Source of the DNA: Ruminococcus sp. NK3A76
GTDB lineage: Bacteria > Bacillota > Clostridia > Oscillospirales > Ruminococcaceae
Assembly: GCF_000686125.1 (NCBI RefSeq)
Contig: NZ_JMMA01000002.1
Coordinates: 434,001-498,000, forward strand
DNA: 64,000 nt
Direction: 5' to 3'
Part shown: piece by piece, positions 16,484 to 22,814 of the stretch
How the letters are laid out: each line of letters opens with the position of its first letter
Position numbering within the stretch: the stretch's first letter is position 1
Translations under genes and position numbers: made by a program
Notes under the pieces: generated by a model
Database searches by the model: none
What the model was told of the DNA's origin: nothing
The model's input: the letters and a program-made list of their open reading frames with translations, nothing else

Positions 16484-17563
16484 TTAATCACCAAACGATA
16501 TACCCAGCGCTCTTGCTGCGAGCACCATCTGGTCGTCCTGCGGCACGAACTTTGTCTTGCCGGCAACGTCCTTCAGGAGATTTGAGCCGACACGGGAATC
16601 TATCATCGCAACAGCCCTGCCGTAGTTTTCATCTGCTATCAGCTTTGCAGCGTATGTGCCGAACTGTGTTGCAAGTATCCTGTCGTAAGCCGAGGGGCTG
16701 CCGCCACGCAGCATATGGCCTGGCACGCATACTCTTGTCTCGTAGCCTGTCATGTTCTGAATGTTTGCGGCTATTCTCGTGGTGGCGGTGGTTATGCCTG
16801 CCTCTGCACGCTTTGCAGCACGCTCTTTTTTCTTCATCTTGGCTTCCTTCTTGTCAAAGGCACCCTCTGCAACGGCTATGATAGAGAACTTCTTGCCGGC
16901 CTCGTTTCGCTTTACGCAGGTCTCGGCGAGCTTTTCTATGTCGTAGGGTATCTCCGGCAGAACGATAATGTCAGCGCCGCCTGCAACGCCTGCATAAAGT
17001 GTCAGCCAGCCTGCCTTGTTGCCCATTATCTCGGCGCAGAGTATACGCCCGTGGGAGTTTGCCGTGGTGTGCAGTCTGTCTATAACATCAGTCGCTGTGC
17101 CTACAGCCGTGTGGAAGCCGAAGGTAACGCTCGTTCCCCAGATGTCGTTGTCGATAGTCTTTGGCAGACCAATAACATTCAGGCCTTCCTCGGAGAGGAG
17201 GTTTGCAGTCTTGTGAGTGCCGTTGCCGCCTAAGGTGAGCAGACAGTCAAGCTTCTGCTTTTTGTAGGTGGCTTTCATTTCTTTTACCTTGTCCACCTTG
17301 TCGTCCTCAACGACCTGCATCATCTTGAAGGGGGTTCTCTTTGTGCCGAAGATAGTGCCGCCTGTAGTAAGTATGCCCGAAAAATCGGCCGGAGTCATCT
17401 CCTTGCACATATTGTTGATAAGGCCGTAGTAGCCGTCGTTTATGCCGACTATCTGCACATCGTCACCGAACTGGTGATACACAGCCTTTGCAACGCCACG
17501 AATGGTCGCATTAAGTCCCGGACAGTCTCCGCCGCTTGTGAGTATGCCTATGCGTCTTTTCAT
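16484..17563 (-). CDS. pfk: 6-phosphofructokinase with atypical nucleotide-site residues
   Basis: Phosphorylates fructose 6-phosphate in glycolysis. The family motifs are in order: GILTSGGDCPGLNA (phosphate-donor loop), GGTIFGTKRTPFK, LLTLGGNGTHKTA, PKTIDNDIWGT (catalytic Asp region), MGNKAGWLTLYAG, and RGGSPSAYDRI. Two positions separate ATP- from PPi-enzymes: Gly104 (E. coli numbering, ATP type) is kept as the second G in GGNG, whereas position 124 is Lys (PKTID, PPi type). The Mg-binding Asp103 of GGDG is Asn here. The donor is therefore uncertain; mixed G/K enzymes can use ATP. The insert KKEAKMKKKERAAKRAEAG near residue 245 is very basic. The ATG at 17563 is preferred (AAAGGA 10 nt upstream) over a TTG at 17572. 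An E1 element sits just upstream. Confidence 0.87.
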   Translation of the reverse strand: MKRRIGILTSGGDCPGLNATIRGVAKAVYHQFGDDVQIVGINDGYYGLINNMCKEMTPADFSGILTTGGTIFGTKRTPFKMMQVVEDDKVDKVKEMKATYKKQKLDCLLTLGGNGTHKTANLLSEEGLNVIGLPKTIDNDIWGTSVTFGFHTAVGTATDVIDRLHTTANSHGRILCAEIMGNKAGWLTLYAGVAGGADIIVLPEIPYDIEKLAETCVKRNEAGKKFSIIAVAEGAFDKKEAKMKKKERAAKRAEAGITTATTRIAANIQNMTGYETRVCVPGHMLRGGSPSAYDRILATQFGTYAAKLIADENYGRAVAMIDSRVGSNLLKDVAGKTKFVPQDDQMVLAARALGISFGD

Positions 17564-17605
17564 TTTTATCAAATCCTTTCGGTAAAATTGTATTCTTTAT
17601 CATAT

Positions 17606-17779
17606 AGGCAACACCGCACAAAGACCGCCTGAAGGCTTTGTACGCAACTTACTTGCATCTTTTCCGTCATATTACACATTTTTTCCTTGAAATACGGTAG
17701 TATTCCTTCGGAAAATCTGTGCAATCTGACGAAAAAGCTGACTGCGCAATTTGCGCACAATCTTCGTGCGGTGTTGCCT
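17606..17779. repeat. E1 element, copy A (174 bp)
   Basis: Terminal inverted repeats AGGCAACACCGCAC/GTGCGGTGTTGCCT. The interior is also self-complementary (TTTTCCGTCATATTACACA against TGTGCAATCTGACGAAAA), so one strand can fold into one long hairpin. It appears identical to copy B at 22122-22295. It lies between pfk and a damaged small gene, whose TAG stop is formed by the element's end. Flanked by ATAT on both sides. The cysteine-rich frame across it is not a gene. Confidence 0.9.
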
Positions 17780-18045
17780 ATATCACATCAAGCTCTCCCT
17801 CTGAGAAGCTTGTGTAGTATCTTTTGTCGGCAGCTCCTGCCATATTGAAAGCAAGCGCAAAGGGGTATGCGTTTATCTGCCCCGTGCTTTTGTATCCCTC
17901 ATATGAAACAGTCTCCCGGCATATCTCGGGCTCTGTCTTTAAATTCAGCCCCTGCCGAGATAAGCGCATTATAAAACTTTGTGACCGAGCTGTGCGTAAG
18001 TGTTTTTCTGTCGTATGTAAAAACAAGACTGTAATATGTGCTCAT
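17778..18045 (-). pseudogene. small unknown gene with internal frameshift, ended by E1
   Basis: Two overlapping frames join into one plausible ~87-aa protein. MSTYYSLVFTYDRKTL... runs from the ATG at 18045 (ACGGAGAGA upstream) to about 17940. The sequence then continues in the frame shifted by +1: TEPEICRETVSYEGYK ... ADKRYYTSFSEGELDVI. The first frame stops at 17899. The second frame ends in TAG at 17780-17778, two bases of which come from the E1 repeat, so the original C-terminus may have been cut off. I do not recognise the family. The +1 shift has no classic slippery heptamer, so decay or a sequencing error is more likely than programmed frameshifting. It sits directly downstream of the chemoreceptor gene. 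Confidence 0.5.
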
Positions 18046-18067
18046 TGTCTCTCCGTGCTTTGAAATA

Positions 18068-18102
18068 CAAGAGGCAAGAGGCAATCAAACCTCTCACCTC
18101 TT
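18068..18102. repeat. short inverted heptamer array
   Basis: CAAGAGG CAAGAGG CAATCAA ACCTCTC ACCTCTT: two heptamers, a central unit and two near-inverted heptamers, in the gap after the chemoreceptor stop. It has the same design as the flanks of E2 elements, but lacks an inner hairpin module. Confidence 0.5.
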
Positions 18103-18108
18103 AAAGCA

Positions 18109-20436
18109 TCAATATTTATCGTCCTCGTCATCAAGGTCTATCCTGATGTCTTCTTCATCATCAGAGCCGAAGTCCTCATCGTCGGGGTATACAAAGCTCG
18201 TGCCGGGGGAGGTTGCAGGCTCGTCATCATCGTCCGGATAGTCAAACTTGGATACCGGCTTCGGAGCAGGCTCGTCGTCGTCATCGTCCGGATAATCGAA
18301 CTTGGATACCGGCCTTGGAGCAGGCTCGTCGTCATCATCGTCCGGATAATCAAACTTGGATACAGGGCTTGCAGTCGGCTCGTCGTCATCATCGTCAGGG
18401 TAGCTGAACTTGGATATCGTAGATGCGTGTACAGGGGCTTCCATGTCGTCGTCATCGTAATCGAACTTGCTCCTTGAAGGTGCTGCGTGGTCCGAAACGC
18501 CTTCGCCTGCGCCCTCTGAGAGTTTGAAGCGTGCTATCATGTTCTTGAGCACGAGCGACTGGCCCGAGAGCTCCTCGGAAGCAGAAGCTATGCCAACTGC
18601 CGCTGCCGTGTTGTTTGCAACGACTGCGCTTATCTGGTCAACGCCTGTGTTTATCTGAACGATAGCCTCGGCCTGTGCTTCAGATGCGTCTGTGATGTTC
18701 TTGACAAGACCCTTGATGTTGTCAGAGCCTTCAACTATCTCCTCGAGCGACTTAGCTGTTTCCTTGGCTATCTCAGAGCCACGGTCAACGGCATTGGCTG
18801 AGTTTTCGATAAGCTGTGAGGTCTGCTTTGCGGCCTCTGCCGAGCGTGAAGCAAGTCGTCTTACTTCGTCCGCTACGACGCCGAAGCCCTTGGAGCCTTC
18901 TCTTGCCGCCTCAACTGCTGCGTTGAGAGCGAGGATATTCGTCTGGAACGAGATCTCGTCAATTACCTTGATGATCTTTGAGATCTCCTCGGTAGCTTCT
19001 GTTATCTGCTCCATAGCCGAGAGCATATTGGTCATATCGTCGTTGCAGTTGTTGATAGCTGCGGTATTGTCGGATACGATGTTGTATGCGTTCTTAGCGT
19101 CGTCGGAGTTCTGTCTTATCTGCTTGGATACGCCGTTAAGTGTAGCAGAGAGCTCCTCGACCGAGCTTGCCTGCCTTGTCGAGCCCTGCGAGAGCACCTG
19201 TGCCGAATCTGACACTGACGATGCACCGGTGTTCACCTGCTCGGCAGCAGTATTGATAGATACGAATGTCTCGGAAAGCGCTTCCAAGATGTAGTTGAAG
19301 GTGTTCTTTATCTTCACGAAGTCGCCCTTGAAGTTGCCCTCCATGCGGTGACAGAGGTTGCCCTCGGAGATCTGTGTAAGGCCTGCCGTGATAAGGCTGA
19401 TGTACTGTCTCAGCGAGAGGATAGTTTCTTCAAGTGAGTTGGTAAGGATACCCAGCTCGTCCTTTGAATCCCAAACATCAACAGGCTCGGCAAGGTTGCC
19501 CTGTGCGAGCTTTCTGATACGGTCGGTAGTCGTAACGATAGGCTTTGATATGCTGCGTGAGAAAAGAAGTGCCGTTACAAGTGTGGCTGCAATAAGAACC
19601 ACTGCTACCACTACTATAATAATGTATGTCGATGTTTCAATGCCCATGAAAACGTCTGTCGTGGTGTAGCATATCACATTTGCGTCAACGTTTTTGAGCT
19701 TGTATGCTGCGGCTATCCTCTGCTTGCCGTCTAACTTGCAGCTCTCAGCGCCTTCGGATTCAAGGGCAGCTGTGTATGCATCCTTAAATTTGCCAAGGCT
19801 GTCATCAGAGGCTATGTCAGTACCGGGTGCGACAACAGCATCATCTGATGCGAGCATTACCTTGTCCTCACTATCAACTACCAGGATATTGGTCTTTGAC
19901 TTGTCGGAAACATCGTTTATGTCTGTGAGTATACCGTCAAGAGTGGCAATTACCGCTATCCTGTCGTTACTGTAGCTGTCGGCTTTACCTACGCCGCAGA
20001 CGTAGCCTATATAATACTTGCCATCAAATTCCTTAAGGCCTGTGTTGCAGCAGTAGCTCGAAACGCTCAGCGCCTTTCTTAAGGTGGGCTCGTCGATTAT
20101 CTTGCTGACTATCTCTTCCGAGTTGCTATCAAGAGTTCCCGCTGCGCTGTAAACGCCCACGCCGACAAACAGATCCTTGTCAAACATAGGCTTTATCTCC
20201 GCAGGAGAGGTGTTCGAGGTTATCTTCGCAGCAACCTTAGACACGGCAAGCCCGTAGCTGTCGATAGATTTGTCAACGCTTCTTGAAACGTCGAACGACA
20301 CCGCCGGCACAAAGCTCTCAACGGCGCTCTTGCCTGATGCCTGAACGTACATCATAAATATCAGTATTATAATGAAGCTGGTGATCACTGTAACACCCAG
20401 CATAGTAACAAGTATTTTGGAACGAATTGATTTCAC
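18109..20436 (-). CDS. methyl-accepting chemotaxis protein with acidic tandem-repeat tail
   Basis: A transmembrane chemoreceptor that senses an extracellular signal and controls CheA kinase. Order: TM1 (about 10-32), an extracellular double-Cache-like sensor (to about 265), TM2 (about 272-294), HAMP (SRSISKPIVTTTDRIRKLAQG), coiled-coil methylation helices, and the signalling hairpin tip EISFQTNILALNAAVEAARE, which is highly conserved. After the signalling domain a ~130-residue tail holds five units of the type SKFDYPDDDDDEPAPxPV (18 aa, 54 bp), then an Asp/Glu-rich end. This tail is not part of the known MCP fold. The start is GTG 20436 with AGGGAGG upstream and its own promoter. No che or flagellar genes are in the window; in non-motile Ruminococcus it may serve another two-component output (inference). 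Confidence 0.9.
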   Translation of the reverse strand: MKSIRSKILVTMLGVTVITSFIIILIFMMYVQASGKSAVESFVPAVSFDVSRSVDKSIDSYGLAVSKVAAKITSNTSPAEIKPMFDKDLFVGVGVYSAAGTLDSNSEEIVSKIIDEPTLRKALSVSSYCCNTGLKEFDGKYYIGYVCGVGKADSYSNDRIAVIATLDGILTDINDVSDKSKTNILVVDSEDKVMLASDDAVVAPGTDIASDDSLGKFKDAYTAALESEGAESCKLDGKQRIAAAYKLKNVDANVICYTTTDVFMGIETSTYIIIVVVAVVLIAATLVTALLFSRSISKPIVTTTDRIRKLAQGNLAEPVDVWDSKDELGILTNSLEETILSLRQYISLITAGLTQISEGNLCHRMEGNFKGDFVKIKNTFNYILEALSETFVSINTAAEQVNTGASSVSDSAQVLSQGSTRQASSVEELSATLNGVSKQIRQNSDDAKNAYNIVSDNTAAINNCNDDMTNMLSAMEQITEATEEISKIIKVIDEISFQTNILALNAAVEAAREGSKGFGVVADEVRRLASRSAEAAKQTSQLIENSANAVDRGSEIAKETAKSLEEIVEGSDNIKGLVKNITDASEAQAEAIVQINTGVDQISAVVANNTAAAVGIASASEELSGQSLVLKNMIARFKLSEGAGEGVSDHAAPSRSKFDYDDDDMEAPVHASTISKFSYPDDDDDEPTASPVSKFDYPDDDDDEPAPRPVSKFDYPDDDDDEPAPKPVSKFDYPDDDDEPATSPGTSFVYPDDEDFGSDDEEDIRIDLDDEDDKY
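18219..18478 (-). repeat. 54-bp tandem repeats encoding SKFxYPDDDDDEP units
   Basis: In-frame tandem repeats within the chemoreceptor gene: four 18-residue units plus a diverged first unit. The central units are nearly identical at DNA level, which implies recent duplication and possible length variation between strains. Confidence 0.8.
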
Positions 20437-20474
20437 GGCTGAAAACCTCCCTATAAATATGTTTACCCAATTTG

Positions 20475-20503
20475 ATTATATCACAATTGCACAATTATTT
20501 CAA
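20475..20503 (-). promoter_or_regulatory. sigma-A promoter of the chemoreceptor gene
   Basis: Minus strand: TTGAAA (20503-20498), 17-bp spacer, TATAAT (20480-20475), with extended -10 TGA. Confidence 0.83.
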
Positions 20504-20609
20504 GCCCTTTTATGATATTTTTTTGTAATTGCACAAGCCAAAGGGACATATAATGTATAATATAAACAAAGTATTAAATCATTTTAGAAGAATGAGAGGA
20601 ATGACAGAG

Positions 20610-21470
20610 ATGTTTATGAGCATCAGGATAAAGCGCCTGCCGGCTGTTTTGGCACTTGTGGCTGTGTTGACAGCGGCGGCGATGATACTTCGCCCGTCTG
20701 CCAGAGCAAGCGGGGACAAAGAGCAGGGGCTTGATGTACCTATTATAATGTATCACAGCATATCCCGTGACGAAGGGCGGCTCGGTGAATACGTCGTGTC
20801 GCCGCAGGTGTTTGAGGAGGATATCATGTGGCTTTCACAGCACGGCTACACGGCAATATTTGTCAACGACCTTGTCATGCACCTGCGATACAATACACCT
20901 TTGCCGGAAAAGCCTGTCATAATAACCCTTGACGACGGACATCTTAACGCCCTGACCCGTGCTCTGCCTATCATCAAAAAGCACGGCTATAAAATGACCG
21001 TATCCTGCGTCGGCAAATGGAGCATGGCGGCAGGCGAGGAGGCAAGCCCTGATGAGAACTACTCCTACCTCGATGCTGACGGCATAAAAGCCCTGAGAGA
21101 CTCAGGCTGCGCCGAGATAGCCTGCCACAGCTTTGATATGCATTCACTTGACAGCAGGCGAGGGGCGCTGATAGCAGACGGCGAGAGCGAATACGAATAC
21201 CGCTCGCACCTTTTGGGCGACATATACAAGGCGCAGAGCTTTTTCAAAGACAGCTGCGGCTTCGAGCCGAATGTCTTCACCTATCCCTTCGGGCTTTGCA
21301 GCGGCGGTGCGGAGGATATTGTCAAGAGTGCAGGCTTTGATGCGACCCTTGGCTGCGAGGAGGGGATAAACGTCATCACAGGTGAGTCTTCGTTATACGG
21401 GCTTAAGCGCTTCAACCGCCCCTACGGCGAGACAAGCGAGGAATTCTTCACCGCCCGTGGCATAGCTTGA
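20610..21470 (+). CDS. secreted/membrane-anchored polysaccharide deacetylase
   Basis: A NodB-homology (carbohydrate esterase 4) protein of 286 aa that would remove N- or O-acetyl groups from a glycan outside the cell. A membrane anchor or signal peptide spans residues about 8-28. The NodB motifs are: DVPIIMYHSIS, VIITLDDGHLNAL (metal-binding Asp-Asp; TFDDG in most), IACHSFDMHSL (HxxxxH metal ligands), FTYPFGLC, and a C-terminal LKRFNRPYG. Of the in-frame starts, ATG 20610 has GAGAGGA at 9 nt, while ATG 20601 is too close to it. This is the PgaB/IcaB-like rather than the PdaA-like subgroup (compare 48667). The promoter of the next gene overlaps its 3' end. Confidence 0.85.
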   Translation: MFMSIRIKRLPAVLALVAVLTAAAMILRPSARASGDKEQGLDVPIIMYHSISRDEGRLGEYVVSPQVFEEDIMWLSQHGYTAIFVNDLVMHLRYNTPLPEKPVIITLDDGHLNALTRALPIIKKHGYKMTVSCVGKWSMAAGEEASPDENYSYLDADGIKALRDSGCAEIACHSFDMHSLDSRRGALIADGESEYEYRSHLLGDIYKAQSFFKDSCGFEPNVFTYPFGLCSGGAEDIVKSAGFDATLGCEEGINVITGESSLYGLKRFNRPYGETSEEFFTARGIA

Positions 21471-21496
21471 CAATAGGGCAAAAAGCGTGATATAAT
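21467..21496 (+). promoter_or_regulatory. sigma-A promoter of the GNAT gene at 21581
   Basis: TTGACA (21467-21472, overlapping the deacetylase stop codon), 18-bp spacer, TATAAT (21491-21496) with TGA before it. Transcription would start at the left edge of the heptamer/hairpin element that follows. Confidence 0.8.
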
Positions 21497-21500
21497 ATCA

Positions 21501-21565
21501 ATGCATAATGCAGAATCAAGGTATGCGGCGCAAGCCGCACCGCAACTGTTCACTGTTCACTGATA
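21501..21565. repeat. small E2-type heptamer/hairpin element
   Basis: Left heptamers ATGCATA ATGCAGA ATCAAGG (21501-21521); hairpin TGCGGC-GCAA-GCCGCA (21524-21539); right heptamers ACTGTTC ACTGTTC ACTGATA (21545-21565). It has no core with ATGCCCATTCGGGC ends. It makes up nearly all of the 5' leader of the following GNAT gene. Confidence 0.7.
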
Positions 21566-21580
21566 AATGGGGGCTCATCT

Positions 21581-22036
21581 ATGGATATCCGTTTCAGAAA
21601 AGCAGAGCTTAACGATGCGCAGCTGCTTATTGATATTTATGATGCAGCCTTTTACAGCGACTATGTAAAATACGGCGAGTGCCCGGCTTTTGGCAAGACT
21701 TTGGAAATGATGCAGCGCTCTATTGCCGAATACCCGAAATTCCTGATACTGTGCGGCCAAACGCCTGTCGGGTGTGTTTCATGTAAACAGCTGCGGCAGG
21801 GTGAGTATGAGGTCGGGTGCCTGTGCGTGATACCTGAGTTTCAGGGCAAAGGCATCGGAACGGCGGCGTTTTCCTTTGTTAAGTCGTATTACACTGACTG
21901 GTGCAGCTTTACGCTGGTAACGCCGGCGGATAAAAGCGAGAATGTCTCATTCTACACGAAAAAATGCGGATTTGATATACAGTCATACGAAATGGACGGA
22001 AATGTCAAAGTCGCCAGATTTGTTCTGGAAAGATAA
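21581..22036 (+). CDS. GNAT family N-acetyltransferase
   Basis: A 151-aa acetyl-CoA-dependent N-acetyltransferase. The start MDIRFRKAELNDAQLL is the typical RimI-like opening. VGCLCVIPEFQGKGIGTAAFSFV contains the acetyl-CoA loop QGKGIG. The C-terminal ENVSFYTKKCGF is the usual GNAT closing motif. The substrate is unknown. It has its own promoter (21467-21496), and the leader carries an E2-type hairpin/heptamer element. An E1 copy follows 85 nt downstream, just behind a short hairpin (ATCTCC-GCA-GGAGAT, 22101-22115). Confidence 0.87.
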   Translation: MDIRFRKAELNDAQLLIDIYDAAFYSDYVKYGECPAFGKTLEMMQRSIAEYPKFLILCGQTPVGCVSCKQLRQGEYEVGCLCVIPEFQGKGIGTAAFSFVKSYYTDWCSFTLVTPADKSENVSFYTKKCGFDIQSYEMDGNVKVARFVLER

Positions 22037-22121
22037 AGGCAGTTATTCAGTGCTCTTGCAGCAAGCCTTTAATGACAAGGGTGTAAGGGTCTTAAAACAC
22101 ATCTCCGCAGGAGATACCTTA

Positions 22122-22295
22122 AGGCAACACCGCACAAAGACCGCCTGAAGGCTTTGTACGCAACTTACTTGCATCTTTTCCGTCATATTACACATTTTTT
22201 CCTTGAAATACGGTAGTATTCCTTCGGAAAATCTGTGCAATCTGACGAAAAAGCTGACTGCGCAATTTGCGCACAATCTTCGTGCGGTGTTGCCT
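22122..22295. repeat. E1 element, copy B (174 bp)
   Basis: Same length and, as far as I can read, the same sequence as copy A (17606-17779), with intact 14-bp terminal inverted repeats. It lies between the GNAT and Nudix genes, 28 nt before the Nudix start codon. Near identity of two copies 4.5 kb apart suggests recent movement or gene conversion. Confidence 0.9.
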
Positions 22296-22323
22296 TAACT
22301 AAAGTTGAAAGCGAGGGCTTGTT

Positions 22324-22788
22324 ATGAGCGAGGAAAATACAAACTGGGGGCAGAGCGTGGCAGGTGTCGTCATAAAGGACGGCAAGGTGCTGCTCGCAAG
22401 GCATACCTACGGCAACGGCAAGGGTATGCTCATTATCCCGGGGGGATATGTTCAGTACGGCGAGAGCCCTCAGGATGCGCTCAGGCGTGAATATATGGAA
22501 GAAACAGGCATCAGGGTAGAGCCTGTGAGCCTGATAGGTGTAAGGTTCAATGCCAAGGACTGGTATATGGTGTTCCTCGCTGAGTATGTCTCAGGAGAGG
22601 CCGTGTCAGACGGTGATGAGAACAGCGAGGTGCTGTGGCTCTCTCCCTCTGATGCCATTTCAAGAGAGGACGTGCCTGACCTTACCAAGAAGATGATAGA
22701 AAGTGCGACCGCAAACAGCAAAGGGCTAATGCCGACACAGTTTGTCAGCCGCAGCAGCACACCGAGCACGCTTTACAGCGTGAGATGA
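22324..22788 (+). CDS. Nudix hydrolase
   Basis: A 154-aa hydrolase of nucleoside diphosphates linked to another moiety. The Nudix box is complete: GGYVQYGESPQDALRREYM continuing into EETGI fits GX5EX7REUXEEXGU, with the metal-binding Glu residues present. It sits in a beta-sheet context (GQSVAGVVIKDGKVLLARH before; VEPVSLIGVRF after). Nothing outside the box points to a particular substrate. The start ATG 22324 has GCGAGGG upstream. metH follows after 26 nt, so the two may share a transcript. Confidence 0.9.
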   Translation: MSEENTNWGQSVAGVVIKDGKVLLARHTYGNGKGMLIIPGGYVQYGESPQDALRREYMEETGIRVEPVSLIGVRFNAKDWYMVFLAEYVSGEAVSDGDENSEVLWLSPSDAISREDVPDLTKKMIESATANSKGLMPTQFVSRSSTPSTLYSVR

Positions 22789-22814
22789 CTAAAAAGACTC
22801 CGGAGGTTTAAAAT

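Noticed and set aside
17569-17760. Cysteine-rich minus-strand frames of 60-77 residues, nearly identical at 17569, 22043 and 38939
   Set aside because: They lie within E1 copies and extend into unrelated flanks; no ribosome site, and the sequence is constrained by the palindrome, not by coding.
17602-17783. TA or ATAT target-site duplication for E1
   Set aside because: Found at copy A only; copies B, C and D show AA/TT or AT/TT at the same places, so no rule can be stated.
17930-17950. Programmed frameshift in the small gene at 17778-18045
   Set aside because: The required shift is +1 and no slippery site or stimulatory structure is visible; decay is simpler.
18109-18455. Alternative frames through the acidic repeats of the chemoreceptor
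   Set aside because: Open only because of the repeated GAC/GAT codons; no start signals or known motif.
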